Assembly (NCBI RefSeq): GCF_014673215.1
Contig: NZ_JACWMS010000005.1
Span: forward strand, 186,001 to 250,000
Direction of reading: 5' to 3'
Length of the DNA: 64,000 nucleotides
Origin: Gordonia hankookensis
GTDB lineage: Bacteria > Actinomycetota > Actinomycetes > Mycobacteriales > Mycobacteriaceae
Part shown: one piece after another, positions 17,226 to 26,779 of the stretch
How the letters are laid out: the number at the start of each line of letters is the position of its first letter
How positions within the stretch are numbered: position 1 is the stretch's first letter
The notes under the pieces: generated by a model
The model's input: only the letters and a program-made list of their open reading frames with translations
The model's database searches: none
Told to the model about the DNA's origin: nothing
Program-made: the position numbers and the translations under genes

Positions 17226-17626
17226 GAACCATGGCCGCGCTCGGTGGGCGGCACCGTCTACGTCAACCCGCAGGGGAACCGGTCACGAAGTGGTCAGTCG
17301 TACCTTGCTGCAACGGAATTGGCGCGTAGCCCGTCGACGACGGCGCGGACTCCTCGACGTCGCGGGCCGGTAGAGCCGGATGTCGAAGTGGATCCCCACA
17401 TCGCGAACCGACCATGTCGGCGGCGGGAGGTACGAACTGCGATCCACGAACCGACTTGGTGGACAACATCGTTCAGCTTCTGGACGGGAACGAGAAACGT
17501 TGCACGGATGGGGAACGGCGAAATCGCTGCCAATCGTGCGCATCACCGGTAAGGTCACTGGCACTATCGATGTGGGCGTCATGACCATCGGGTCAGGGAT
17601 TCGCCGGGCATTGTTGGGAGTCTGCG
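17226..17626. other. intergenic stretch, no gene seen
   Basis: 401 bases. Several frames are open on both strands, but their translations are Arg/Ser/Pro-rich without family features and no ribosome site stands out. I see no repeat or hairpin of note. Confidence 0.45.
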
Positions 17627-18493
17627 GTGGCACGAAGACGACATCTGCTGGTGGCTGCGCTCGTGCTGGCTCTTGTGGTGAACGCGGTCTGGGCGTGCGC
17701 GGACGCCACCCCGTCGCCGCCGTCGGTCCCCTCCCCGCGTTGGATCCTGGTTTCGGGATCGGTACCCGGACTGGTCGATGCCGGGCTGCCCAAGTCGGAG
17801 CTCGACAATCTGGACAGTCCGTCGACGCTGATGCTGGTGCGGAATGTCGACGCCCACAGCGATCTGAACGACGCGACTCCGACCCTCAACTTTCGCAGCG
17901 CGACCGACCTGGCGACGGCGCTGAGCACTGGGCAGGTACCCGATTCCATGCACTGGTTGCTGCTGGACCTGGAGGCATGGTCGTTGACGCCGATACCGGA
18001 GCAGCGCGACCCGATCGGCGCGTTGCGTCGTGCCGAGGATGTGGCCCACCGATACGGCAAGAGCGTGATCTTCGCGCCCGCCATCAGTTTGATGAACGTG
18101 CTCGCACCCGGGTTGTCCGGGGATGCGCTGTACCAGGCATTCATCGACCGGTTGGTCACCCCCGGCGCCGCGATCGCCGACGGTTTCGAGATCCAGGCGC
18201 AGCGCACGGAGGCGACCGAGTATGCGACCTCCTTCGTCACGGCTGCCGTGGCGGCCGCGCATACCGCCAATCCCGGCAGCGCACCGGTGCTGGTCGGGGT
18301 GAGTACGAATCCGAACGGCCGGCAGGTCACCGCCGACGACATGGTCGAGGTCTACAACGCCGCGAAGATCGCCGGGGCCACCGGGTACTGGCTCAACATC
18401 CCCGGCAGCGGGGCCGAATGCCCCAACTGCGGCGAGCCGCGCTACCGGGTCGCTGTCGAGTTCCTGCAGAAGATCTCGTCGTCGCCGAGCTGA
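17627..18493 (+). CDS. secreted protein of unknown function (TIM-barrel-like)
   Basis: 288 residues from a GTG start. The signal is MARRRHLLVAALVLALVVNAVWA, with a Cys after it (WACADA), so a lipoprotein-type anchor is possible although the lipobox is weak. The mature part has alternating strands and helices with an acidic strand end (HWLLLDLEAW), KSVIFAPAIS, ADGFEIQAQ and VLVGVSTNPNG. This resembles glycoside-hydrolase-like barrels, but no catalytic pair is certain. A CPNCGEPRY motif near the C-terminus may form a disulfide or bind metal. Followed 28 bases later by a methyltransferase gene. Confidence 0.55.
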   Translation: MARRRHLLVAALVLALVVNAVWACADATPSPPSVPSPRWILVSGSVPGLVDAGLPKSELDNLDSPSTLMLVRNVDAHSDLNDATPTLNFRSATDLATALSTGQVPDSMHWLLLDLEAWSLTPIPEQRDPIGALRRAEDVAHRYGKSVIFAPAISLMNVLAPGLSGDALYQAFIDRLVTPGAAIADGFEIQAQRTEATEYATSFVTAAVAAAHTANPGSAPVLVGVSTNPNGRQVTADDMVEVYNAAKIAGATGYWLNIPGSGAECPNCGEPRYRVAVEFLQKISSSPS

Positions 18494-18521
18494 GGTCGGC
18501 AGGGGCCCGAGGAGTAGTTTC

Positions 18522-19391
18522 GTGATCATGGATCACGTGCAGCCCAGCCGGACGGCGCTCGCGACCGCCTATGCTCGCGCCTACCACCAGATCGCGGACC
18601 GGCCACCGATCCTCACCGATCCACTCGCGGCGCGCCTCGTCGGTGTGACCGCCGACGAACTGTCCGATCTTGCTGAGCCCACCGAGGATCGTCCGGGCAG
18701 CGGCGCCACCTTTCGACCTCGTCGCCTGTTCTTTGCCGCTCGTGCTCGATTTGCCGAAGACCGCGTGGGCGCAGCCGTCGCGGCGGGTGTGCGGCAGGTC
18801 GTGATCCTGGGCGCGGGTCTGGACACGTTCGCGTATCGCAACCCACATCCGGGCGTGCGCATCTTCGAGGTCGACCATCCGGCAACCCAGGTGTGGAAAC
18901 GTGATCGCCTCGTCGCGGCCGGAATCGGGGTTCCCGAGACCCTGACCTTCGTCCCGGTTGACTTCGAAACCGATCTACTGTCAACAGAATTGGAGTCCGG
19001 CGGATTCAGCAGGTCCGCCCCGGCCGAGTTCGTGTGGCTCGGCGTCGTGTTCTATCTGACCTCAGATGCGGTGCGCACCACGCTCGATTACATCTCCGGT
19101 CAGACCCCGCCGACCGAAGTCATCTTCGACTACCTGGTGCCGGCCGACACCGACGAGGATCGAGCGCAGTTGCAGGACCGTGCCAATCGCGTGGCCGCGG
19201 CAGGCGAGCCCTGGTTCAGCTACTTCACTCCCGCCGACATCGCCGCCGACCTGCGTGCCCGTGGCTTCACCGACATCGAGGACCATTCCGCCGCCGAGCT
19301 GATCGACAGCTATCTCGACGGGTCAGCGGAATTCGGAACCGACCCGCCGCATGCATTGCGCGCGAGCCGCATCCTGCGGGCAGGGCGCTGA
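18522..19391 (+). CDS. SAM-dependent methyltransferase, TIGR00027/LCMT-like family
   Basis: 289 residues. The N-terminus has SRTALATAYARAYHQIADRPPILTDPLAARLV, the family's opening pattern. VVILGAGLDTFAYR is SAM motif I, FEVDHPATQVWKRDRL follows, and FVWLGVVFYLT is the post-motif strand. Mycobacterial genomes carry many copies of this family, and no substrates are firmly assigned. GTG 18522 or ATG 18528 could be the start. Cytoplasmic. Confidence 0.85.
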   Translation: MIMDHVQPSRTALATAYARAYHQIADRPPILTDPLAARLVGVTADELSDLAEPTEDRPGSGATFRPRRLFFAARARFAEDRVGAAVAAGVRQVVILGAGLDTFAYRNPHPGVRIFEVDHPATQVWKRDRLVAAGIGVPETLTFVPVDFETDLLSTELESGGFSRSAPAEFVWLGVVFYLTSDAVRTTLDYISGQTPPTEVIFDYLVPADTDEDRAQLQDRANRVAAAGEPWFSYFTPADIAADLRARGFTDIEDHSAAELIDSYLDGSAEFGTDPPHALRASRILRAGR

Positions 19392-19434
19392 TCTCGTGCC
19401 CTGAGGCTCTCGATGTGGTGTCCTCGTGGGAGCG

Positions 19435-20892
19435 TCATTCTTCGGTGGCACGCGAATTGGTCAGCGTGAGAGCGCCAACCGCGGTGACCAGTCCCACGAC
19501 GATGGCCAAGATGGCGTAGGTGATCCGTTCGCCGTGGAAGAAGGACTCGACAAGATCACTGCTCCAGATGCCTGCGGGTAGCTGGGTGGTCACCAGCGCA
19601 GCGATGAGCGTGCCGACGATGGCGGTGCCCAGACTGGTACCGACTTCCTGCGCTGTGTCGTTGAGGGCAGTGCCGATCGACGTGCGGTTGGCCGGCATCG
19701 CGTTGACCAGCGCAACGGCGCAGATGGTCATCACGGTGCGCAGGCCGATGGTCATCACGACCATCGAGGCCGCGATGGCGGCATAGCCGTGTTCGACGCC
19801 CCAGGCGAGACCGCCCATCGAGCCGGCAAGGCAGAGGGCGCCGATCAGGCAGGCGATGCGATGACCGAAACGTGCGGCGAGCCACTCCGAGAGCGGGGAC
19901 GCGACGAGCATCGTGATGATGATCGGCAGGTTCGCCAGGCCGGCCTTGACCGGGCTCCAGCCGTAGGCGTACTGGAAGTGCAAGATGAGTCCGAACATGG
20001 TGGCGGCCATCGCGATCGCAGTGCCCGCCTGAGCGATGGTGGCACCGCGGACCGTGCCGTTGCGGAACAGTCGCACGTCCAGCATCGGCGATGCGGTCCG
20101 CAACTCGTGCCACACGAAGACCGCGCCGGCGATGGCGGCGCCGACGATGGAGCCGATGGTGAGCGGAGACAGCCAGCCATGCTCGACGCCGCTGGTCATC
20201 GACCAGCACGCGAGTCCGATCGTGGTGATGCTGAGGAGCGCACCGGGAAGGTCGAGCGCATCCTTGGTGAGGCCGTCGGGTCGGTCGGCGGCCACACCCA
20301 ATCGAACGCCGACCGCGGCGATCAGTGCGATTGGGGCGTTCACGACCAGAAGCCACTCCCACCGCACGTGTGCCAGCGCGGTGCCTCCGAGCAGCGGACC
20401 GAGGACGAAGCCTGCCATGCCCACGACGATCATCACCGTCATCGCACGCATCCGTAGCTTCTCGTCATCGAAGAGGCGGAACACCAGTGAGTTCGTGATC
20501 GGGGCCATCGCGGCGGCGGCGATACCGAGTGCGGCGCGCAGCGCAATGAGCTCGCCCGTGGTGGACACGGCCACGACGAGCAGGCTCAGAATTCCGAATG
20601 CGGCGAGCCCGGCCAGTAGCACCCGCCGACGTCCGAATCGGTCGGCGATCGACCCTGCAGTCAGTAGCAGGCCACCGAAAGTCAGTGAGTATGCACCGGT
20701 CACCCACTGCAATGCCGTGGTGCTACCGCCCAGGTCGCGCCCGATGGTCGGCAACGCAATCGACAACAGGGTGTTGTCGACCATCTCGACGAAGAAGGCC
20801 AGGCAGAGGGCGGCGAGCGGAATCCACGCTGCGGCGAGTGAGGTATAGGTGCGCGACGGCGTCGACGGCGCGGTGTGTGTTGTGGTGGTCAT
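19435..20892 (-). CDS. DHA2-family MFS exporter
   Basis: 485 residues from the ATG at 20892, which has a strong AAGGAG ribosome site 8 bases upstream; the longer frame lacks one. About 14 helices; MVDNTLLSIALPTI in helix 1 is motif D1, and GSIADRFGRRR is motif A. GFVLGPLLGG is the motif C helix of antiporters. It resembles LfrA/SmvA-type quaternary-ammonium and drug exporters. It is convergent with the methyltransferase gene and has no adjacent regulator. Confidence 0.9.
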   Translation of the reverse strand: MTTTTHTAPSTPSRTYTSLAAAWIPLAALCLAFFVEMVDNTLLSIALPTIGRDLGGSTTALQWVTGAYSLTFGGLLLTAGSIADRFGRRRVLLAGLAAFGILSLLVVAVSTTGELIALRAALGIAAAAMAPITNSLVFRLFDDEKLRMRAMTVMIVVGMAGFVLGPLLGGTALAHVRWEWLLVVNAPIALIAAVGVRLGVAADRPDGLTKDALDLPGALLSITTIGLACWSMTSGVEHGWLSPLTIGSIVGAAIAGAVFVWHELRTASPMLDVRLFRNGTVRGATIAQAGTAIAMAATMFGLILHFQYAYGWSPVKAGLANLPIIITMLVASPLSEWLAARFGHRIACLIGALCLAGSMGGLAWGVEHGYAAIAASMVVMTIGLRTVMTICAVALVNAMPANRTSIGTALNDTAQEVGTSLGTAIVGTLIAALVTTQLPAGIWSSDLVESFFHGERITYAILAIVVGLVTAVGALTLTNSRATEE

Positions 20893-21188
20893 CGGGATCT
20901 CCTTCCCGGGGCGGGGTAGCGGAATTGATGCCAACGCTAGGGACCGGTTCTGTCGTGGTGCTGCCACGCGCTGACGCCCGGCTGTCATGCCCTGTCGTGG
21001 TCGGGGAAACCTGATGACCAGGCAGAACCGGGCCGCAGCCGACGGAACGGCGAGAATGTTGTCGCGGTCCTGTCATGCCTGATCACGCATGTGCAGACGC
21101 CTCGACTGCCGCGAACCATAGAATGGCCGAGCACGCGACGTGACACTTGCGACAGGGCTTGACGGGATCAACATGAGGAGAATCGGCG

Positions 21189-21989
21189 ATGGGCGAACAT
21201 CGGGTTCGCGTCGACGTCAGCGATGACGGCGTCGCAACAGTGACCTTGGATCGTGGCGAGAAACACAACGCGCTGGATCCCGCGATGTTCGATGCGATTC
21301 TGGAGACGACCGAAAGTCTCGCAGTTGATCGTCGAGTCCGTGCCGTCGTACTCCACGGTGCGGGTAAGAGCTTCTGCTCTGGGTTGGATATCTCGGCGCT
21401 CGGCCAGGGCGGCGGATCAGCGTCATTGCTGACCCGGGAGGCCGGTCATCTGGCCAACCATGCACAGCGCGTCTCGACCGACTGGGCGCGAGTACCCGCG
21501 CCCGTCATCGCTGCGATCACCGGCAACTGCTTCGGGGGCGGATTGCAGATCGCCCTCGGCGCAGATATCCGCTATGTGACGCCAGATGCACGGCTGTCGA
21601 TCATGGAGGTCAAGTGGGGGCTGGTGCCGGACATGGGCATCACGCAGACGCTCCCCCGTCTGGTTGCTGCCGATGTCGCCAAGGAGCTCACCTTCACCGG
21701 CCGCATCATCTCGGGCACCGAGGCCCGCACGTTGGGGCTCGCCACCCGCGTCGTCGACGACCCCCGTGCGGCGGCACTCGAGCTGGCTCACGAGATCGCC
21801 CGCAAATCGCCGCATGCGATACGCGCGGCCAAACGACTCTACGACGAGACATGGAGCGGTGCGGACACGGCAGCCGCACTGATGCTCGAGAGCGAGCTGC
21901 AGGTCGGACTCATGGGTTCGCCCAACCAACTCGAGGCGGTCGCTGCCGGCATGGAGCGTCGAGACGCCCGCTACGCCGATCCGGACTGA
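21189..21989 (+). CDS. enoyl-CoA hydratase/isomerase family protein
   Basis: 266 residues of crotonase fold. FCSGLD and NCFGGGLQIALGADIRY are the oxyanion-hole segments. Glutamates equivalent to both catalytic residues of mitochondrial hydratase are present (in IMEVKWGLVPDMG and in VAKELTFTGR), so hydratase chemistry is plausible. A good GAGGAG ribosome site precedes the ATG, and TAGAAT at 21119-21124 could be the -10. Probably beta-oxidation; the specific acyl-CoA is not clear. Confidence 0.88.
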   Translation: MGEHRVRVDVSDDGVATVTLDRGEKHNALDPAMFDAILETTESLAVDRRVRAVVLHGAGKSFCSGLDISALGQGGGSASLLTREAGHLANHAQRVSTDWARVPAPVIAAITGNCFGGGLQIALGADIRYVTPDARLSIMEVKWGLVPDMGITQTLPRLVAADVAKELTFTGRIISGTEARTLGLATRVVDDPRAAALELAHEIARKSPHAIRAAKRLYDETWSGADTAAALMLESELQVGLMGSPNQLEAVAAGMERRDARYADPD

Positions 21990-22023
21990 GACACGAGGCC
22001 ACGGGCATGGGCACCGCGCGCGA

Positions 22024-22671
22024 CTAGTCGAAGGACGGAAGCCACAGGCGCTGACCAACATTGATGAGATCTGCGTTGGCGAGGAAATTGGTGGCTGCCA
22101 CCATCTCGATCAGGGTGCGTGTTCGCTCGTCTCCCCCTTCACCATAATTGTGTTCGACGATCCGCCACAGAGTGTCCCCGCCGGCGACGGTGCGGCGACG
22201 ATTCAGGCGGGGCCGGATGACGACCTGGCCGTGCTGGGGTTCCCCGTTGAGCTGGTGATTGGCGATGGCGAGCATCGTCCACAGCTGAGCGTCGCCGTAC
22301 CATCGTTCGGCCAGGGTTTCCCATCGCTCCCCCAGGACAACTGTGTGGTGCCCGACGTCGGCGAGGTCCGGGATCACCAGCCACTCGCCGAGGATCAGAT
22401 CACGCTGCGCAGCCCCGTTGGGGATCTCGAAGACCTCGCTCAATGTCTCGTCGTGGTAGAACCGCTGCGCGAGAATGCGTTTGGTGTCCGCGGCGGAGAC
22501 CTGGTGGCGGAAGGTGACATACGGGATCTCCAACGTCTGTCCGACCGAGATCTGATCCGGATTCGTGATCTTGTTGATCGAGCTGATCACGCGGAACAGT
22601 CGTCCATCGCCGTAGAAGTGCCGGGCGATCGCCGACAACGTGTCGCCTGCGACGACCTGATGCTTCGTCAT
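22024..22671 (-). CDS. four-LysM protein without a signal peptide
   Basis: 215 residues made almost entirely of four LysM-like modules: about 3-50 (HQVVAGDTLSAIARHFYGD), 54-101 (a divergent copy), 107-154 (HTVVLGERWETLAERWYGD) and 158-213 (RTVAGGDTLWRIVEHNYGE). Each ends with G-Q-x-L-x-I/L-P or a variant. No signal peptide or membrane helix is present, so it is probably cytosolic unless exported another way. LysM normally binds N-acetylglucosamine polymers; soluble LysM scaffolds also occur in phage tails and contractile injection baseplates, but no such genes are nearby. It lies downstream of the ferritin-like gene on the same strand. Confidence 0.8.
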   Translation of the reverse strand: MTKHQVVAGDTLSAIARHFYGDGRLFRVISSINKITNPDQISVGQTLEIPYVTFRHQVSAADTKRILAQRFYHDETLSEVFEIPNGAAQRDLILGEWLVIPDLADVGHHTVVLGERWETLAERWYGDAQLWTMLAIANHQLNGEPQHGQVVIRPRLNRRRTVAGGDTLWRIVEHNYGEGGDERTRTLIEMVAATNFLANADLINVGQRLWLPSFD

Positions 22672-22814
22672 GATGCTGCCTCTCGTCGGTGTCGTGCCGG
22701 TGCACGACGGAACTCAAGGCTGAACTGCTCGACCACCGACGTCATGAGTAATCGACTACCCGAATCGTTCGTCATCACGCGTGAATGACCGAAGGCATCG
22801 GATTCGCCGTGGCC

Positions 22815-23528
22815 CTAGACCCGCATCAGGACTCCGTCGAAGACCGTCGCGGCGGCGTCGTCGAACAACTGCATCGTGTCCACCACGAAGCTTCGGCGGG
22901 TGACCCCGCACGCGCGGAGTGCGGGACCGTGGTCCACTGCGACCACCACCACGACGCCCAGTGCGAGTGTGCGCCATGCGTTCTTGACAAAAATCCTGGC
23001 CGGTGCCCGGATTCCGTCGAAGGCCAGGTTGAGCCGACGGCACTGGAACGGGACGTGGTGCCGCTCGTCGTCGAGGATCCGCTCGGACACATCTGTCAGC
23101 AGGTCATCACCTCCCCCGTCGGCCAGTGCACGGTAGTACCGCAGTGCGACGATCTCGGCGATGGCCAGGACCATCAGCTCGAGCTTCAAGCCCATGAGTC
23201 GGCGAAGGTGAACGAAGACGGTATCGGACCAATGCGCCCCCTTCGTCTGGGCTCCGGCGGACCGAAGTATCCCGGCGAGCATTCGTGCGTGGTTTTGTTC
23301 CTCGGCGACAAACAGTCGGATGGCGGTTTCGTAATCTCGATCGCCCACGGTCGCGGCGTTGGCGATCAGGTGAGCGCCGTCGCCGCTCTCTCCGACCTGA
23401 AACTTCTGTACGCTCCGCACCACCGCGGGGTGCAATCGCGATACATGCGTCCAGTCGGGCTCGGGCTCGGCCGTCCGGCGCGCGGCTCTGGCCGTGAACT
23501 CCGCCGACCATTCATGCGGTTCAGTCAT
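22815..23528 (-). CDS. ferritin-like di-iron protein
   Basis: 237 residues with the helical four-bundle pattern. ExxH motifs occur at E77-Q-N-H80 and E155-R-H-H158; further Glu residues at 47 and 125 fall on intervening helices, giving a plausible E...ExxH...E...ExxH di-iron site. A hydrophobic C-terminal segment (TLALGVVVVVAV, 187-198) may pack on the membrane or finish the bundle. Enzymatic role unknown (oxygen activation, iron handling). It is transcribed toward the LysM gene with a 143-base gap; the pairing may be functional. Confidence 0.65.
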   Translation of the reverse strand: MTEPHEWSAEFTARAARRTAEPEPDWTHVSRLHPAVVRSVQKFQVGESGDGAHLIANAATVGDRDYETAIRLFVAEEQNHARMLAGILRSAGAQTKGAHWSDTVFVHLRRLMGLKLELMVLAIAEIVALRYYRALADGGGDDLLTDVSERILDDERHHVPFQCRRLNLAFDGIRAPARIFVKNAWRTLALGVVVVVAVDHGPALRACGVTRRSFVVDTMQLFDDAAATVFDGVLMRV

Positions 23529-23732
23529 GTGACAACGGTAGTCGGGGCTGTCCGGGTGTGGTTGTGGCTGATTTCCCGCGCGACATTTCCCGGAGTGTCG
23601 CTGTCGAAAACCTGTTCGGCGGGTCGCTGCGGGCGCCTACATCCTCCCGAGGGATAGCGGTTGCCGGGGCCGACGCGCCGTGTCCTGGCCGCCGGGCCTC
23701 GTCGGTTCCCGTTCACATGGGACGCTGGGTAG

Positions 23733-24419
23733 ATGACGGACACGGTCGAGGTCGGCGGAAACGACGCCGAAGGGCAGACCACGACGCGCGGTCGCAAAGC
23801 CCGGGCAACGACGGAACTGCTCCTGGACACAGCGGAACGGCTGTTTGCCGAGCGTGGAATTTACGCGGTGTCGAACCGACAGATAGCCGACGCGGCCGGC
23901 CAGGGCAATCCGGCGGTGGTCGGCTATTACTTCGACAGCCGACTCGATCTGGTTCGCGCCTTGGTCGAGAGGTTCAACCTGCGCATCGAGGTCGAGCGCG
24001 AGGCGATGGTCGATCGAATGGATCGCCACGCAGGTATCCGCCAGTGGATCGAATGCCAGGTGCTCCCCTTCACCGGTGGGTTCGACGAGCTCGGGGCGAC
24101 ATCCTATTTCGCCAGATTCTGTGCCCAACTCATTGCTGACCCCGAGCTGCGCAGCATCCTGCTCGACGAATCGCTGGTGTCGTCGCCGACCAACCTGCTC
24201 ACCTATCAGGGACTGGTGGAGACGTTGCCGTTTCTGCCGCCACAGCTGCGTGCCGAGCGCGCGGAGTGTGCCTTCTTCCTCACTGTCGGGATGTGCGCGG
24301 ACTTCGAACGCGCACGGGCCGCCGGAACCCCCACAGCCCGAACCACCTGGGACCAGCTCGCCCTCGGCCTCGTCGACTTGCTGGTGGGCGTCTGGACCGC
24401 ACCCGTGTCACCAGGGTGA
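23733..24419 (+). CDS. TetR-family regulator
   Basis: 228 residues. The HTH spans about 26-70: TTELLLDTAERLFAERG, then SNRQIADAAGQGNPAVVGYYFDSRLDLV. The C-terminal domain is not assigned. It sits divergent to the ferritin-like gene, and 175 bases ahead of the BrkB-like gene on the same strand. I could not find an obvious palindrome in the 204-base divergent region, so its targets are open. Confidence 0.85.
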   Translation: MTDTVEVGGNDAEGQTTTRGRKARATTELLLDTAERLFAERGIYAVSNRQIADAAGQGNPAVVGYYFDSRLDLVRALVERFNLRIEVEREAMVDRMDRHAGIRQWIECQVLPFTGGFDELGATSYFARFCAQLIADPELRSILLDESLVSSPTNLLTYQGLVETLPFLPPQLRAERAECAFFLTVGMCADFERARAAGTPTARTTWDQLALGLVDLLVGVWTAPVSPG

Positions 24420-24593
24420 CACGGGTCCCGGGCGAGATTGCCCCAACGGGCGTCTGCGGCGGGCCACCGGCGTGTACTGCGCGTTCAGCGAGGCAAACCC
24501 CGTAGACTCGGCGCCGCCACGGCCCCGATTGCCCGGCGCCTGCCAGACGGCTGCGGCGGTGATCGCGTTGGGTTCGACGGAAAGGTGGCGCGG

Positions 24594-25625
24594 GTGTCGC
24601 TGTCAGACCGCATCGACAATTTCCAGCGCAGGTACCCGAAGTCCGGTTTTCCGTTGGCCGTCGCCTACAAGTTCTTCGACGACCAGGGCGGCTATCTTGC
24701 CGCGCTCATCACCTATTACGGATTCATCTCGCTGTTTCCACTGCTGCTGGTCCTCACCTCGGTGCTCGGCTTTGTGCTCGAGGACAACCCAGACCTCCAG
24801 GAACGGATCGTCGACTCGGCACTCTCCCAGATCCCGGTCGTGGGCGAGCAGTTGGGCGAATCAGGACAATTGAGCGGCAGTTCCGCCGCGGTGACCATCG
24901 GCGTGGTGAGCGCGATATACGGCGCCCTCGGCGTCTCCGTGGCGATTCAGAACGCGATGAACATCGTATGGGCCGTCCCGCGCAACGAGCGGCCGAATCC
25001 GATCCGGGTACGGATCAAGGGCTCGATGCTGCTGTCGACGGTGGGTTTGGCCGTCATCGGTCTGACGGTGCTCAACGGCGTCACCGCCGCCATCGACCTC
25101 GGAGGCGACGGTCGAGTGCTCGCGATGCTCGGGTCGTTGATCCTCTATACCGCCGTGTTCGTCGTCGGGTTCCGGTTCGGCACCGCTCGCCCTGTGAGCA
25201 TCCGGGACGTGTTCCCCGGAGCATTGGCCGCAGCTGTCGGATGGCAGGTGTTGCAGACGTTCGGCAGTGTCTTCGTCCAGCGCGTCATCGCCAATGCCAG
25301 TGCGACCAACGGTGTTTTCGCAGTCGTGCTCGGTCTGCTCGCATTCCTCTATCTGGCCGCGGTGATGGTGGTGATCTGCCTCGAGTTCAACGCAGTGCGG
25401 GTCGACGGGCTCTATCCGAGATCGCTGCTGACCCCGTTCACCGACAACGTCGTCCTCATGCCCGGAGACGAGGCAGCCTACTCGGCGCAAGCGCAGGCCC
25501 AGCGCAGCAAGGGATTCCAGGAGATCGACGTGAGCTTCGACAATCCTGCCTCCGGAACGACGCCCGAACATCGGGACCCCGAGGACGACCGAACCGACGT
25601 CGACGGAAGCGACGATCAGCACTAG
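24594..25625 (+). CDS. YihY/BrkB (YhjD-like) integral membrane protein
   Basis: 343 residues from the GTG at 24594, which has GGAAAGG 8 bases upstream; GTG 24585 is an alternative. YLAALITYYGFISLFPLLLVLTSVLGF is the family hallmark (A..Y...S..P), and about six helices follow. The last 60 residues are acidic and cytosolic (ending HRDPEDDRTDVDGSDDQH). In other bacteria family members have been linked to lipid or LPS export, but the function is not settled. A -10-like TAGACT is at 24503-24508. Confidence 0.82.
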   Translation: MSLSDRIDNFQRRYPKSGFPLAVAYKFFDDQGGYLAALITYYGFISLFPLLLVLTSVLGFVLEDNPDLQERIVDSALSQIPVVGEQLGESGQLSGSSAAVTIGVVSAIYGALGVSVAIQNAMNIVWAVPRNERPNPIRVRIKGSMLLSTVGLAVIGLTVLNGVTAAIDLGGDGRVLAMLGSLILYTAVFVVGFRFGTARPVSIRDVFPGALAAAVGWQVLQTFGSVFVQRVIANASATNGVFAVVLGLLAFLYLAAVMVVICLEFNAVRVDGLYPRSLLTPFTDNVVLMPGDEAAYSAQAQAQRSKGFQEIDVSFDNPASGTTPEHRDPEDDRTDVDGSDDQH

Positions 25626-25681
25626 GCGGTGCCCATGCCGCGTGAACACGAACACAGGCGCTGAGCACACAGTGCTGTGCC

Positions 25682-26566
25682 ATGCTGGGATTCGTGACGT
25701 CACCAGATGATCTCGACGGCGTGCGATTCGGCTCGGTCCACGGGCTCGATGCGATCCTCGTTGCCACCCCGCATGCCACGGCTGCCATCTCGGTGTTCGG
25801 CGGTCAGGTGCTGTCGTTCATCCCGGCGGGCACGGCCGACGACGTGCTCTGGGTGTCTCCGCTCGTCGCTCCCCCGCCGACGGCCATTCGCGGCGGAACG
25901 CCGGTGTGTTGGCCGTATTTCGCGCGTGAAGGGCAGACCGGTGACGTGCCCTCGCACGGCTACGCGCGCACCGCGCGATGGTCGTTGATCGCCGGACACA
26001 CGATCGAATCCGGCGGTACAGAACTCGAACTGGCACCCGAGGGTCTGGGACACCTGCCTCTGACGCTGCGCATGACGGTCCGTGTCGGTGTCACGTTGGA
26101 GCAGGGACTGCACACCCACAACCCAGGTGACGCGACAGTCGCGATGACCGAGGCGTTCCACAATTACTTCCGTGTGTCCGACGTGGGACGTGTCCGTGTC
26201 GAAGGTCTCGACGGACTGACCTACCTGGACAAGTTCGATGACCTGCGATCCCACACCCAGCGTGGCGATTGGGTTCTCCCGCACGATGACCCACGCAGCG
26301 ACCGGATATACCCAGGCGCCGCAGGCCACTATCGGCTCGTCGATCCGGGGCTGCGACGGTCGATCGAGGTGTCGGTGCGGGGCGGGCAGACCGCCGTGGT
26401 GTGGAATCCCGGTGAGGAAGTCGCGTCGGGAATGGCCGACGTCGGGCACCATTGGCGGGGGTTCGTCTGCGTGGAGGCCGCCAACGCGGGACCAGATGTG
26501 GTCGAGGTGCCTGCCGGCGGTGACCATTCACTGTGGCAGATGATCTCGGTGTCGGCGTTCGAGTGA
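25682..26566 (+). CDS. D-hexose-6-phosphate mutarotase (YeaD-type)
   Basis: 294 residues, aldose-1-epimerase superfamily. PVCWPYFA, PSHGYAR (His base) and FVCVEAAN (Glu) are the active-site signatures. The length fits the YeaD/YMR099C branch that acts on glucose-6-phosphate-type sugars. ATG 25682 is the first start; a GTG at 25694 sits 7 bases after CATGCT and could be a leaderless alternative. Cytoplasmic. Links to the neighbouring amt or BrkB genes are not evident. Confidence 0.85.
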   Translation: MLGFVTSPDDLDGVRFGSVHGLDAILVATPHATAAISVFGGQVLSFIPAGTADDVLWVSPLVAPPPTAIRGGTPVCWPYFAREGQTGDVPSHGYARTARWSLIAGHTIESGGTELELAPEGLGHLPLTLRMTVRVGVTLEQGLHTHNPGDATVAMTEAFHNYFRVSDVGRVRVEGLDGLTYLDKFDDLRSHTQRGDWVLPHDDPRSDRIYPGAAGHYRLVDPGLRRSIEVSVRGGQTAVVWNPGEEVASGMADVGHHWRGFVCVEAANAGPDVVEVPAGGDHSLWQMISVSAFE

Positions 26567-26697
26567 CTGCGAATCGCACGTTTGGGCTGACGGTTCCGTC
26601 TGGCGGCAGCGCCACGTTCTGGCCGCACTTGTGGCTCGAAGCCGGAACCCGAAGGTCCGGCTGGAATACGTCTGCGTCCGTTATGTCTCTATTGTCG

Positions 26698-26716
26698 GGT
26701 TAGGGGTGGTCTAACC
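26698..26716. promoter_or_regulatory. inverted repeat upstream of the Amt gene
   Basis: GGTTAG and CTAACC flank a 7-base centre, followed by a -10-like TAGACT at 26742-26747. It does not match GlnR or AmtR consensus boxes as I know them. Confidence 0.3.
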
Positions 26717-26779
26717 GACTGCGGCGCAACGCCATCGAGCCGATAGACTCGCGACGCTCGCATGCGACGGAAGGCGGCC

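Noticed and set aside
22024..23528. Contractile injection system baseplate gene
   Set aside because: LysM modules alone are not enough; no sheath, tube or ATPase gene is nearby.
26691..26760. GlnR or AmtR box ahead of the Amt gene
   Set aside because: The visible inverted repeat (GGTTAG...CTAACC) does not match the known boxes, so only a general inverted repeat was listed.
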